Shown: positions 7,601 through 15,326 of the stretch, piece by piece
Layout of the letters: each line of letters opens with the position of its first letter
Position numbering within the stretch: the stretch's first letter is position 1
Origin: CAYWVK01 sp964461865
Lineage (GTDB): Bacteria; Patescibacteriota; Microgenomatia; Levybacterales; UBA12049
Length of the DNA stretch: 20,429 nucleotides
Reading direction: 5' to 3'
Assembly: GCA_964461865.1 (NCBI GenBank)
Contig: CAYWVK010000008.1
Span: forward strand, 1-20,429
The notes under the pieces: model-generated
Database searches by the model: none
Told to the model about the DNA's origin: nothing
The model's input: the letters and a program-made list of their open reading frames with translations, nothing else
Position numbers and translations under genes: made by a program

Positions 7601-7815
7601 GTGATGCCTGGGTGTTTCCTGTTGGTATTGAGGATGCTGTTTGGTTTTCGTTTAAAAACGAAAATATAAAGATAAACAAATATCTAGATTTAGAAACCGC
7701 ACTTGGGCAAAATACCATATCAAAGACAAATAAGATTTTAATCTTTAATGAAGATGGAAGTGTTACTGATTATCAAGTTGTCCTAGACGAAAAAAGTAAA
7801 AAACTTAGCGAATAA
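4636..7815 (+). CDS. Fused O-antigen ligase/polymerase and GT-C-like membrane protein
   Basis: The 1059-residue polytopic membrane protein appears to join two proteins. Residues 1 to about 560 look like an O-antigen ligase/Wzy family member: many membrane helices, then an extracytoplasmic loop with NVLFGSGYGSVSLAVDNNYL and MLGETGILGLLAFL (about 444-480), the classic Wzy_C signature. Residues about 281-424 form a long polar segment inside that loop. From about 565 onward a new set of membrane helices begins, with FFAGDDFTWLKWA (588-600). The acidic D592/D593 in the first outer loop resembles the catalytic carboxylates of GT-C/PMT or TMTC-like mannosyltransferases. Residues about 970-1059 are polar and probably extracytoplasmic. 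The expected role is joining polyprenyl-linked glycan to an acceptor or polymerising it, plus sugar transfer from a polyprenyl-phosphate donor. It overlaps both neighbours (ATGA and TAATG). Family names rest on motif recognition. Confidence 0.82.
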   Translation: MKKILDFIKNNFLFLLSLFLLIFIPLYPKIPIVDIKNTWVYIRLEDFVVLFVLLFWIALLYLKKISFKTPLTLPILVFWAIGAISTLHGILLIFPTLANVFPNVAFLSLIRHIEYMSLFFIAYQGMKDKKYLPYVVATIVITLIGVIAYGFGQKYLGFPAFLTMNEEFAKGIPIQLSNLSRVPSTFAGHYDLAAYLVLIIPIVVSLIFGIKNIFIKLLLLITSILGFVLLFMTVSRVSFFVILISLLIVLFFQKRKIVLLAIPVILAFLILVLSFQTSLFDRFKSTIKEVDVLVDAKTGESIGHVKFVENEYFKEKIVLQKNVKDKTELERALTGDRNDSLASPTAILEYEYIPQSVPLVIATNISTGESLPQGTGYINLSLSPVINRLDSFFYEFPPNTKEKIGADHLVLHGDFIVKKASAYDMSFTTRFQGEWPRAIEAFQRNVLFGSGYGSVSLAVDNNYLRMLGETGILGLLAFLIILISFGIYIKRVFSDIDSKLAKSFIVGFVAGVIGLCLNATLIDVFEASKIAFVLWILMGITFATLSFYQKKAINLLFELKKIATSTPAVAIYLFSISIIMFSSMVENFFAGDDFTWLKWAAENKGGILSYFTNSDGFFYRPGTKVYFYLMYQAFWLNQVVYHAVSIFLHFAISLLVFILSKKIFNKTHLAFLTSSLFLIMSGSLEMVYWISPTGHLFNAFFALLGLLLFIVWDEKKKKYLYVLSFVSFGLSMLFHELGVVLPLLVICYKLKNNALLNIKNFLKRKDILCLFIPSVIYLIARYFADSHWFNGDYSYNLIKLPFNIIGNIFGYIFITLLGPVALSFYETARILLREHLVFSLIGAVLLIIVLYYLLRAINKKFEKEEKGIIAFGFSFFIVSLLPFIGFGNITSRYSYLASIGLIIILVVLIKKLYRFLLTNGKNVAMISVFVILITYSLFQIIQLQQTSFDWKGAGEKTKKFFVSIDAIYNNSWAKDPVQLNFVNVPIKYGDAWVFPVGIEDAVWFSFKNENIKINKYLDLETALGQNTISKTNKILIFNEDGSVTDYQVVLDEKSKKLSE

Positions 7816-9257
7816 TGTTTAAAAACAAAAATTTTAAAATATTTTTAGTAATTCTGTTGTTTTTAGCAGCTTTTTTAGTAAGGCTGTATGGGTTTAATAA
7901 TCCAATTGCCGATTGGCATTCCTGGAGGCAGGCAGATACATCATCTGTTTCCAAGGATCTTATTACAAGCGGTTTTGATCTTTTACATCCAACTTATCAC
8001 GATTTATCCAATGTGCCATCGGGAATGGATAATCCAAATGGCTATCGTTTTGTAGAGTTTCCAATTTTTAATTTGTTTCAATCAGCAGGATTTGTGTTGT
8101 TTAACACCTTTTCTCTTGAGCAGTGGGGAAGACTAGTTAGTATTTTTGCTTCTCTTTTTTCAGCTCTTTTTCTCTTTTTAATTATAAAAAAAAGGTTTGC
8201 TTTTTGGCAGGGATTTTTAACGGCATTTTTCTTCTTGTTTTTACCGTTTAATATTTATTATTCAAGAGTAATTCTTCCGGATCCCTTAATGGTAACTTCG
8301 ATTTTAGGAGGTATTTATTTTTTTGATAAAGGGATAAGCAAAAAAAACTTACTTAATATTTATCTTTTAATTTCATTAATTTTAACAGCGTTAGCATTTT
8401 TACTTAAGCCCTATGCCCTGTTTTTTGCTTTGCCGATTGTTTATTTAGCGTTTGAAAAATATAAGCTAGCGGTATTTAAAAAGTGGCAGCTTTGGTTGTA
8501 TTTAGTGTTGTCACTTGCTCCTCTTATTTATTGGAGATATTACATGTTACAGTTTCCCCAAGGCATTCCGGCAAGCGATTGGTTGTTTAATGCCAATAAT
8601 ATTCGCTTTAAGGGTTCGTTTTTCTATTGGTTATTTGCCGAGAGAATCGGAAAGTTAATTTTAGGTTTTTGGGGAGTTTCGCTTCTTGTTTTGGGTATTA
8701 TTGCAAAGCAAAAAAGAGGCGATTTATTATTTGTCTTTTCCTTTATGCTTTCATCCCTTTGTTATTTATTTGTAATTGCTACAGGAAATGTTCAGCATGA
8801 TTATTACCAGATTTTAATAATTCCTGGTATTGCTATTTACCTAGGTCTTGGCAGTATGTTTTTGTTAAATACCAAAAATTTAATAAATAAAATTTCAGCT
8901 TATTTAGTATTTGTGGTTTTGATATTATTTATGCTTTTTTTCAGCTGGTATTTTGTAAGAGATTATTACAATATTAATAATTCCTCAATTGTTACAGCCG
9001 GAGAAAAAATTGACAAACTTATTCCAAAGGATGCAAAAATAATTGCTAATTACAACGGGGACACATCATTTCTTTATCAAACCAAAAGAAAAGGCTGGGC
9101 AAGTTTTGAGAAATCTTTACCTGAAATGATTGAAATGGGTGCAGAATATTTAGTTTTAATTAATCCAACAGATAAGGATTTGGAAATTGGAAAAGAATAT
9201 AAAATTATAATGGCGGATGATGACTTTGTTTTATTTAACTTAAATGAAAGCCTATGA
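7815..9257 (+). CDS. GT-C family membrane glycosyltransferase (ArnT/PMT_2-like)
   Basis: The 480-residue protein starts with a membrane helix (about 9-26), followed by an outer loop containing ADWHSWRQADTSSVS (32-46). Acidic D33 and D41 and the WRQAD pattern are typical of dolichyl-phosphate-mannose- or ArnT-like GT-C enzymes, which use a polyprenyl-phosphate sugar on the outer face of the membrane. Roughly ten more hydrophobic segments follow, and the last about 90 residues (ITAGEKIDKLIPKDAKIIA onward) form a soluble tail. The first base of the ATG is the last base of the TAA of the preceding gene, and the end overlaps the next GT4 by ATGA, so it is translated as part of the operon. It likely decorates a surface glycan or protein with a single sugar; the substrate is unknown. 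Confidence 0.87.
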   Translation: MFKNKNFKIFLVILLFLAAFLVRLYGFNNPIADWHSWRQADTSSVSKDLITSGFDLLHPTYHDLSNVPSGMDNPNGYRFVEFPIFNLFQSAGFVLFNTFSLEQWGRLVSIFASLFSALFLFLIIKKRFAFWQGFLTAFFFLFLPFNIYYSRVILPDPLMVTSILGGIYFFDKGISKKNLLNIYLLISLILTALAFLLKPYALFFALPIVYLAFEKYKLAVFKKWQLWLYLVLSLAPLIYWRYYMLQFPQGIPASDWLFNANNIRFKGSFFYWLFAERIGKLILGFWGVSLLVLGIIAKQKRGDLLFVFSFMLSSLCYLFVIATGNVQHDYYQILIIPGIAIYLGLGSMFLLNTKNLINKISAYLVFVVLILFMLFFSWYFVRDYYNINNSSIVTAGEKIDKLIPKDAKIIANYNGDTSFLYQTKRKGWASFEKSLPEMIEMGAEYLVLINPTDKDLEIGKEYKIIMADDDFVLFNLNESL

Positions 9258-10432
9258 AAATATTAATGATTTCATCATTTCTGCCTTATCCTCTTTATTC
9301 CGGTGGCCAAGTAAGGCTTTATAATCTAATTAAAAATTTGCCCAAAGAAATTGAGGTTACTTTAATTTGTGAGAAAAGAAAGATTCAAACAGAAGAAGAC
9401 GTAAGAGAAGTAGAGAAAATATGCAAAAAAGTTATAACAGTTGAAAGAAAGTTTCAGTGGGCATATTCAAATATTTTAAAAACAGGATTTTCTAAAAATT
9501 GCTTTTTAATTACAGGACATACTCTACCGGAAATGAAAAATAAGATTAAGCATGAATTAGAGAATGCAAGATATGATCTAATTCATGTCGAAACATTTTA
9601 CGTAATGCAAAATCTTCCCAAGACTTCTGTCCCAATAGTTCTTGCAGAGCACAATGTAGAGTATTTAGTTTACAAAAGATACATGGACAAATCACCGTTT
9701 TTTATTCAACCATTGCTTTTAGTAGATATTTTAAAGCTTAAAAAGCAAGAAATTGACTCATGGAAGAAAGCTGACAAGCTAATTGCGGTATCAAAAGAGG
9801 ATAAAGATAAAATGGGAATAAAAGGTACGGAACTTGTGGTTAATGGAGTAGATGTTAATAAATATAAGATGGAGGATGTTAGATATCAGAAAAAAAAGGA
9901 AAATACATTACTTTTTATAGGTGATTTTAATTGGATTCAAAATGTAAATGCAGCAGAAAGTATTTTAAGAGAAATCTGGCCAAAAATTATTGAAAAAAAC
10001 AATAATTTAAAACTATGGATTGTTGGAAGAAGGATTCCGGAAAGGATAAAAAGTATTGGTGGATTAAATGTAATCTTTGATGAAAATGCACCAGATAAAA
10101 CAGAAGAGATTTATAAGAGAGCGGATATTCTTTTAGCTCCAATTTATATTGGAGGAGGAACAAGTTATAAAATACTTGAAGCAATGGCAAGCGGTGTTTC
10201 GGTTGTTACAACAAGCTTGGGTGCGGAAGGAATTATAGAGCCTGGTGGTAAAGAGGTGTCAATTGCAAACACATCGGATGAATTAGCAGATTTAGTTATA
10301 AAACTCGTAAATGACAATGAGTATCGTGTAGAACAAATTAAAAACGCCAGAAAATTAATTGAAGAAAAATATGATTGGAAAAAAATTGCTGAAAAATTAG
10401 ATAGAGTTTATAATTTAGTAGTAAACAAATGA
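9254..10432 (+). CDS. GT4-like glycosyltransferase
   Basis: The 392-residue GT-B enzyme begins MKILMISSFLPYPLYSGG; the Gly-rich loop SGGQVRLYNLI (16-26) is the acceptor-side loop common in GT4 and its relatives. EHNVEY (132-137) marks the end of a central strand, and VNGVDVNKY starts the linker to the donor domain. The donor site reads IGGGTSYKILEAMASG, where the first acidic residue of EX7E is replaced (GGGTSYKILE, 300-309) and E309 is retained. This variant is common in the GSGTRLKILEAM subgroup of the family and does not imply loss of activity. It overlaps the genes on both sides by four bases. It should act in the cytoplasm on the same lipid-linked glycan; specificity is not readable. Confidence 0.9.
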   Translation: MKILMISSFLPYPLYSGGQVRLYNLIKNLPKEIEVTLICEKRKIQTEEDVREVEKICKKVITVERKFQWAYSNILKTGFSKNCFLITGHTLPEMKNKIKHELENARYDLIHVETFYVMQNLPKTSVPIVLAEHNVEYLVYKRYMDKSPFFIQPLLLVDILKLKKQEIDSWKKADKLIAVSKEDKDKMGIKGTELVVNGVDVNKYKMEDVRYQKKKENTLLFIGDFNWIQNVNAAESILREIWPKIIEKNNNLKLWIVGRRIPERIKSIGGLNVIFDENAPDKTEEIYKRADILLAPIYIGGGTSYKILEAMASGVSVVTTSLGAEGIIEPGGKEVSIANTSDELADLVIKLVNDNEYRVEQIKNARKLIEEKYDWKKIAEKLDRVYNLVVNK

Positions 10433-11307
10433 AACTTTCAATAATAATTATTTCATATAATACCAGGGATTTTTTACAAAAATGCCTTGCCTCTTTAAGG
10501 GAAAATATCTCCAAGAAAATAGAATACGAAGTAATTGTGGTTGATAATGATTCTAAGGATGATTCAATAGAAATGGTTAAGAAAGAATTTCCTGAAGTTA
10601 TATTAATTAAAAACGAAAGAAATTTAGGTTTTGCAAAAGCTAATAACGTTGGTCTTAAAAAAGCCAAAGGTGATTATGTTTTGTTTTTAAATTCAGATAC
10701 AGTAGTTCCTAAAAACACTATTGAATACATGCTAAATTTTATGGATAAAAATGCAAACGTTGGGGCATCAACCTGTAAGGTGTTATTAGTTAACGGACAA
10801 ATTGATGATGCATCTCATAGGGGTTTTCCGACTCCATGGAATGCAATATGTCATTTCTCAAATCTTTCAAAAATATTTCCTAAAGTTAAACTATTTAACG
10901 GATATAATCTCTCCTTTATGGATTTAAATTCTGTGCATAAAATTGATGCGCTTGCAGGAGCATTTATGTTGGTTAGAAGAAAAGCAGGGCAGGATGCAAA
11001 CTGGTGGGATGAAGATTATTTTTTCTACGGAGAAGATATCGATTTTTGTTATCAGTTAAGAAAAAAAGGCTGGGATGTGTATTATGTTCCCGATGTTTCA
11101 ATTCTTCACTATAAAGGGGTATCTGGAGGAATAAAGAAGATATCATCAGGTATTACAACTGCAGATAAAAAAACCAGACAACTAGTAACCAATGCCAGAT
11201 TTGAAGCAATGAAAATTTTTTATAAGAAAAATTACGAAGATAAATATCCTAAGTTTTTAACAAAACTGGTAATGCTTGGAATTTCCTTAAAGAAACGAAT
11301 TAATTAG
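10429..11307 (+). CDS. GT2 family glycosyltransferase
   Basis: The 292-residue GT-A enzyme has MKLSIIIISYNT, VVDNDSKDDS (37-46), NLGFAKANN (65-73), LFLNSDT (85-91, D90 as metal ligand), a conserved acceptor loop GAFMLVRR, and YFFYGEDIDFCYQL (197-210) with E202/D203 as the likely catalytic pair. It is the same subfamily as the GT2 at 3776 but differs in the C-terminal third: it has no clear hydrophobic tail, while a basic segment (RKKGW, KKTRQ, KKRIN) could contact membrane phospholipid. It is the last gene of the overlapping operon (ATGA with the GT4 before it). A 50-nt gap containing a new promoter follows. Role: chain extension of the surface glycan. Confidence 0.9.
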   Translation: MKLSIIIISYNTRDFLQKCLASLRENISKKIEYEVIVVDNDSKDDSIEMVKKEFPEVILIKNERNLGFAKANNVGLKKAKGDYVLFLNSDTVVPKNTIEYMLNFMDKNANVGASTCKVLLVNGQIDDASHRGFPTPWNAICHFSNLSKIFPKVKLFNGYNLSFMDLNSVHKIDALAGAFMLVRRKAGQDANWWDEDYFFYGEDIDFCYQLRKKGWDVYYVPDVSILHYKGVSGGIKKISSGITTADKKTRQLVTNARFEAMKIFYKKNYEDKYPKFLTKLVMLGISLKKRIN

Positions 11308-11321
11308 CCTCTTTTACTTTC

Positions 11322-11350
11322 TTGTCTAGACATTTTCAATTGAGTATAAT
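11322..11350 (+). promoter_or_regulatory. Promoter of the second glycan unit
   Basis: TATAAT at 11345-11350 is perfect. TTGTCT (11322-11327, 4 of 6) lies 17 bp upstream as a -35. Seven nucleotides separate the -10 from ATG 11358, so the mRNA is predicted to begin at or beside the start codon. This argues against the upstream TTG at 11322 as the translation start, because that codon is inside the -35. Confidence 0.72.
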
Positions 11351-11357
11351 TAGCATT

Positions 11358-12482
11358 ATGAAAATAGGAATAGATGCCAGGTTTTGGAACCAGACAGGAG
11401 TTGGAAGATATACCAGAAACTTAATAAAAAATCTGCAAGTAATCGATAAGAAAAACGATTACGTTTTATTTGTGAGAAAAAGAGATAAAGCTTTAGTATT
11501 AAAAGAGATAAAAAATAAAAAATTTAAAGTTGTTGTTGCTGAGATTAATTGGCATTCATTTTCAGAACAGTTAAAATTTCCTAGTCTTATTAAAAAAGAA
11601 AATTTGGATTTAATGCATTTTCCTTATTTTTCAGTGCCGATTTTTTACAACAAGCCCTTTGTTATAACAATTCACGATTTAATTATTAATCATTATTCAA
11701 CAGGTAAAGCAACAACGCTTCCTCTACCTTTATATGAAATAAAAAAACTTGGTTATCAAATTGTTATCAGGCAAGCATCAAAAAAAGCAGAAGCTATTAT
11801 GGTTCCATCAGAAGCTACAAAAACAGAAGTTATAACACATCTTAAGGTTGATAAGGATAAGGTTTTTGTAACACCAGAGGGTTCTGAAATTAAAAACAAG
11901 ATAAAAAGAGTAAGTGTAAATAACAAGAAAAAATATTTTCTATATGTTGGTAATGCTTATCCTCATAAGAATTTAGACGGCTTAATTAATGCCTTTAGAA
12001 TTGTTAGAAATCAATTTAGCGACATTTATTTATATATCGTTGGTAAGGATGATTATTTTTATAAAAAGCTTAGGGAAAAAGTAATAAAAGAAAAACTTTC
12101 AAATGCAGTAATTTTTACCGGTTCAGTTACCGATAAGAAATTGGAAGAGTTTTATCAAAATGCGCTAGGCTTGGTAGTTCCTTCTTTTATGGAGGGATTT
12201 GGATTGCCTGCTTTGGAGGCGATAAGCAATAAGTGTCTTGTTATTTCATCGGATATTTCATCAATTAGAGAAATATGTAAAGATGATGCGATATATTTTA
12301 ATCCTTTTGATGCTTATGACATGCAGGAAAAATTAATAGAAGTATATAAAAAAGGAAAGGAAGGTTTTAAGAAAAAAATTGAAAATTCATATAAGAGATC
12401 AGCTGAGTTTTCCTGGAAAAAAACTGCCATACAAACCTTTAAACTTTATGAAAGTTGCATTAGTTTACGACAGAGTAAATAA
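11358..12482 (+). CDS. GT4 family glycosyltransferase
   Basis: The 374-residue enzyme (from ATG 11358) begins MKIGIDARFWNQTGVGRYTR, a very typical mannosyltransferase-like GT4 start with the GVGRYT acceptor loop. FVTPEG leads into the donor domain with YVGNAYPHKNLDGL, then FMEGFGLPALEA with the EX7E pair E279/E287. An upstream TTG frame at 11322 would add 12 residues but lies in the promoter. It closely resembles the GT4 at 1207 in domain order. The 3' end overlaps the next gene by 35 nt in another frame, which suggests translational coupling. Given the mannose-1-phosphate guanylyltransferase two genes later, GDP-mannose is a plausible donor; this is inference from neighbourhood. Confidence 0.91.
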   Translation: MKIGIDARFWNQTGVGRYTRNLIKNLQVIDKKNDYVLFVRKRDKALVLKEIKNKKFKVVVAEINWHSFSEQLKFPSLIKKENLDLMHFPYFSVPIFYNKPFVITIHDLIINHYSTGKATTLPLPLYEIKKLGYQIVIRQASKKAEAIMVPSEATKTEVITHLKVDKDKVFVTPEGSEIKNKIKRVSVNNKKKYFLYVGNAYPHKNLDGLINAFRIVRNQFSDIYLYIVGKDDYFYKKLREKVIKEKLSNAVIFTGSVTDKKLEEFYQNALGLVVPSFMEGFGLPALEAISNKCLVISSDISSIREICKDDAIYFNPFDAYDMQEKLIEVYKKGKEGFKKKIENSYKRSAEFSWKKTAIQTFKLYESCISLRQSK

Positions 12483-13533
12483 GTGGGGAGGGGCAGAAAG
12501 GGTTCTTCTTCATCTTCATAAGCTCTTTCCCAAAGCACCTCTTTTTACATCGGTTTACCATAAAAAAAATGCGGTTTGGGCAAAAGATTTTGAAATTAGA
12601 ACTTCTTTTTTACAATATTTTCCAAAAGCAAAAACAACGCATGAGCACTATGCATTATTAATGCCAAAAGTTTTTGAGAGCTTTAATTTTGATGAGTATG
12701 ATTTGGTAATTTCTGTTACATCTGAGGCTGCAAAAGGAATTGTTACTAAATCTAATACACATCATATTTGCTATTGTTTAACTCCTACTAGGTATCTTTG
12801 GAGTGGATATAGTGATTATTTTAAAAATTCTCTTTTTAAACTTATTTCAAAACCGGCAGTTTCATATTTAAGAAGCTGGGATAAAAAAGCCTCTAAAAGA
12901 CCTGATCTATACATTGCTATTTCAAATGAGGTAAGAGACAGAATTAAAAAATATTACAATAGGCAAGCAGAATTAATTTTTCCTCCCTTTACCGGTATAG
13001 GTAAAAACAAGAATAAAAATACGCTTGAGGAAAAGGATTATTTTTTAGTTGTTTCAAGACTTGTTTCGTATAAAAGAATTGATATTGCAGTTAGGGCTTT
13101 TAATAAACTTGGTTGGCCGTTAAAAATTATCGGAACCGGAAAAGAGGAAAAAAAGCTTAAAAAAATGGCAAATAAAAATATTGAGTTTTTAGGAAATGTA
13201 AAAGATAGTGATTTATCAAATTACTACGAAAATGCTAAAGCTTTAATTTTTCCGGGACAGGAGGATTTCGGCTTAGTTATGGTTGAGGCACAAAGCTTTG
13301 GTAAGCCTGTAATTGCTTTTAAAAAAGGTGGGGCGCTAGATATTATAAAAGAGGGAGTAACCGGAGACTTTTTTAACAAACAGTCAGCCAAAAGTTTAGT
13401 AGAAAAGTTGAAAAAGATAAATTGGAAAAGTTATAATACAAAGTTGTGTATTAAAAACGCTAAGCGTTTTAATGAAGATAGATTTAAAAAAGATTTTATG
13501 GTTATAATAGAAAAAGAGTTAAGAAAAATATGA
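12448..13533 (+). CDS. GT4 glycosyltransferase, probable mannosyltransferase
   Basis: The 361-residue protein begins MKVALVYDRVNKWGGAERVL, where GGAERVL is the conserved acceptor loop. The run HHICYCLTPTRYLWSGYSDY (about 107-126) is characteristic of WbaZ/WbdB-like O-antigen mannosyltransferases as I recall the family. The donor domain has FLVVSRLVSYKRIDIAVRAF and PGQEDFGLVMVEAQ with E272/E280 as the EX7E pair. The frame is open to an ATG at 12379, but the extra 23 residues are the preceding gene read in another frame, and ATG 12448 gives the family start. It overlaps the previous gene by 35 nt and manC by ATGA, so GDP-mannose, the product of ManC, is the likely donor. Confidence 0.91.
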   Translation: MKVALVYDRVNKWGGAERVLLHLHKLFPKAPLFTSVYHKKNAVWAKDFEIRTSFLQYFPKAKTTHEHYALLMPKVFESFNFDEYDLVISVTSEAAKGIVTKSNTHHICYCLTPTRYLWSGYSDYFKNSLFKLISKPAVSYLRSWDKKASKRPDLYIAISNEVRDRIKKYYNRQAELIFPPFTGIGKNKNKNTLEEKDYFLVVSRLVSYKRIDIAVRAFNKLGWPLKIIGTGKEEKKLKKMANKNIEFLGNVKDSDLSNYYENAKALIFPGQEDFGLVMVEAQSFGKPVIAFKKGGALDIIKEGVTGDFFNKQSAKSLVEKLKKINWKSYNTKLCIKNAKRFNEDRFKKDFMVIIEKELRKI

Positions 13534-14615
13534 AAGTAGTAATTTTTGCAGGAGGAGTAGGGTCAAGACTTTGGCCGCTTTCAAGAAAAAATTCCCCAAA
13601 GCAATTTGGAAACATTGTCGGTGACAAGTCAATGATTCAAATTGCCGTTAGTAAACTTTTTTCCGATTTTGGCTGGAATGATATATATATCTCAACCGGA
13701 AAAGCATATTCAGAAATGATTAAAAAACAGCTACCCGAATTGCCAAGCGAGAATGTTATTGCAGAACCTGAAATGCGTGACGTTGGGCCAGCAGTTGGTT
13801 TAATAACAGCCCTTTTTAGCAAAGTTAGTCCTGATGAACCGATGGCGCTTTTATGGGGAAGCGATCATTTGGTAAAAAAAGAAGAAGTTTTTAGAAACGC
13901 ATTAAGAGTAGCAGAGGAAATTGTTTTGGATAATCCTAAAAAAATGGTTTTTATCGGTCAAAAACCGCGTTTTGCAAATCAAAATTTAGGATATATTGGT
14001 TTTGGCAAAAAAATAAAAGAAATAAAGGATGTGCCGGTTTTTGAATTTGTTGGTTTTGAATACAGGCCAGATTTAAAAACAGCCCAAAAATACCTTGAAG
14101 ATAATCATCACAGTTGGAATCTTGGGTATTTTGTAACCACCCCGAAATTTTTATGGGAATTATTTGAAAAATTTGCACCTGAATTACATAAAAAACTTAA
14201 AAAAATAAAAGATGCATATAAAACTGATGATTTTGAAAGAACCTTAAACTCTATTTATCCGACTTTAGAAAAAATTTCTTTTGATAATGCGGTTTTGGAA
14301 AAAATGGATCCAAAATATGCCCAAGTTTTATCTATTGATATCGGTTGGAGTGATATTGGGGCATGGGAGGCATTAAAAGAGGCTTTGTCTGAGTCACCTG
14401 ATGAAAACATAACTAAAGGAAAGGTGTTAATTGAGGATTCAAGAGATACACTTTTATTTAATTACACAGACCAATTAGCGGTAGGAATAGATTTAAATGA
14501 ACTATTAGTAATTAATACTGAGGATGTATTATTAGTTTGTCCTAAAAATTCCGTACCGAAGATAAAAAAACTGGTTGAGAGCTTAAAAGGGTCTCCTCAT
14601 GAACATTTAACTTAA
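13530..14615 (+). CDS. manC: Mannose-1-phosphate guanylyltransferase
   Basis: This enzyme makes GDP-mannose from mannose 1-phosphate and GTP in the cytoplasm. The N-terminal signature FAGGVGSRLWPLSR (6-19) with PKQF (23-26) is the pyrophosphorylase motif of ManC/RfbM. WGSDHLV (about 109-115) carries the metal-binding Asp, and later WNLGYFV, DIGWSDIGAWEAL and DNAVLEKM are family landmarks. At 361 residues it lacks the cupin phosphomannose isomerase half found in the roughly 480-residue bifunctional enzymes, so mannose 6-phosphate isomerase and phosphomannomutase must be encoded elsewhere. It overlaps the mannosyltransferase-like GT4 by ATGA, tying donor synthesis to donor use. It is followed 7 nt later by the initiating sugar transferase. 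Confidence 0.95.
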   Translation: MKVVIFAGGVGSRLWPLSRKNSPKQFGNIVGDKSMIQIAVSKLFSDFGWNDIYISTGKAYSEMIKKQLPELPSENVIAEPEMRDVGPAVGLITALFSKVSPDEPMALLWGSDHLVKKEEVFRNALRVAEEIVLDNPKKMVFIGQKPRFANQNLGYIGFGKKIKEIKDVPVFEFVGFEYRPDLKTAQKYLEDNHHSWNLGYFVTTPKFLWELFEKFAPELHKKLKKIKDAYKTDDFERTLNSIYPTLEKISFDNAVLEKMDPKYAQVLSIDIGWSDIGAWEALKEALSESPDENITKGKVLIEDSRDTLLFNYTDQLAVGIDLNELLVINTEDVLLVCPKNSVPKIKKLVESLKGSPHEHLT

Positions 14616-14622
14616 AAAAATT

Positions 14623-15288
14623 ATGCCTTACAAAGAAATAAAAAAGAATTTTGTTTACGAGATTATAAAAAGATTAATTGATATTTTGTCTTCAGTTTTT
14701 CTTTTAGTATTTTTTTCTCCGATTATTCTTCTTGTTTCAATAGCAATAGTTTTTGATTCTAAGGGTCCTGTTTTAGCTGATACTCCGCCAAGAGTTGGAA
14801 AAAACGGAAAAAATTTTAAAATGTATAAATTCAGATCAATGATTATAAATGCTCATGAAATTTTAAGAAAAAATCCCAAGTACGCTGAATTTTATAAAGA
14901 ATATAAAAAAGGAAGCTATAAATTAAAAGATGATCCAAGAATTACCAAAGTTGGACATTTTATAAGAAAACATTCCTTAGATGAAGTTCCTCAGTTTATA
15001 AATATTTTAAAAGGAGATATGAGCTTAGTTGGTCCAAGGGCATATTATCCGGATGAGCTAAGAGATCAGCAAAAAAAATACCCCAATACAAAAGATGATG
15101 TAAAGATTGTGCTTTCCATAAAACCGGGGTTAACTGGTTTTTGGCAGGTTTCAGGAAGAAGTGAAATAAACTTTGATAAAAGAATTAAGATGGATGCGGA
15201 GTATGTTAGGAAAAGATCGATTGCTTATGATTTATTAATTATGTTAAAAACTCCTTGGGCAATGATTTCTGGTAAAGGTGCGCTTTGA
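14623..15288 (+). CDS. Polyprenyl-phosphate sugar-1-phosphate transferase (initiating, monotopic PGT)
   Basis: The 221-residue protein is a minimal monotopic phosphoglycosyltransferase (bacterial sugar transferase family; PglC and the catalytic half of WbaP/WcaJ). It transfers a sugar 1-phosphate from a nucleotide sugar to undecaprenyl phosphate, the first step of glycan assembly. A single reentrant hydrophobic helix (about 17-43) contains the kinking Ser-Pro pair (S32-P33). KFRSM (69-73) follows, then the catalytic Asp-Glu dyad in HSLDEVPQF (D120-E121), GDMSLVGPRAYYP (131-143) and KPGLTGFWQVSGR (167-179). There is no N-terminal multi-helix domain. It ends the manC unit. The sugar transferred is unknown. 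Confidence 0.94.
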   Translation: MPYKEIKKNFVYEIIKRLIDILSSVFLLVFFSPIILLVSIAIVFDSKGPVLADTPPRVGKNGKNFKMYKFRSMIINAHEILRKNPKYAEFYKEYKKGSYKLKDDPRITKVGHFIRKHSLDEVPQFINILKGDMSLVGPRAYYPDELRDQQKKYPNTKDDVKIVLSIKPGLTGFWQVSGRSEINFDKRIKMDAEYVRKRSIAYDLLIMLKTPWAMISGKGAL

Positions 15289-15290
15289 TA

Positions 15291-15319
15291 TTGCATAAGC
15301 TTTAATTTTAGTATAAAAT
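15291..15319 (+). promoter_or_regulatory. Promoter of the DUF4012 gene
   Basis: TTGCAT (15291-15296) and TAAAAT (15314-15319, 5 of 6) are spaced 17 bp apart; an overlapping TATAAA (15312-15317) is an alternative -10. Seven nucleotides separate TAAAAT from ATG 15327, again predicting a leaderless start. The -10 is inside an AT inverted repeat (AATTTTA 15304-15310, TAAAATT 15314-15320), which could bind a regulator or be chance in AT-rich DNA. Confidence 0.55.
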
Positions 15320-15326
15320 TTTATTT

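Noticed and set aside
10338..10667. 109-residue minus-strand reading frame
   Set aside because: It spans the junction of two real glycosyltransferase genes and its translation shows no family features.
12379..12447. Start of the second GT4 of the manC unit at ATG 12379
   Set aside because: The extra residues are the preceding GT4 read in another frame; MKVALVYD at 12448 is the family start.
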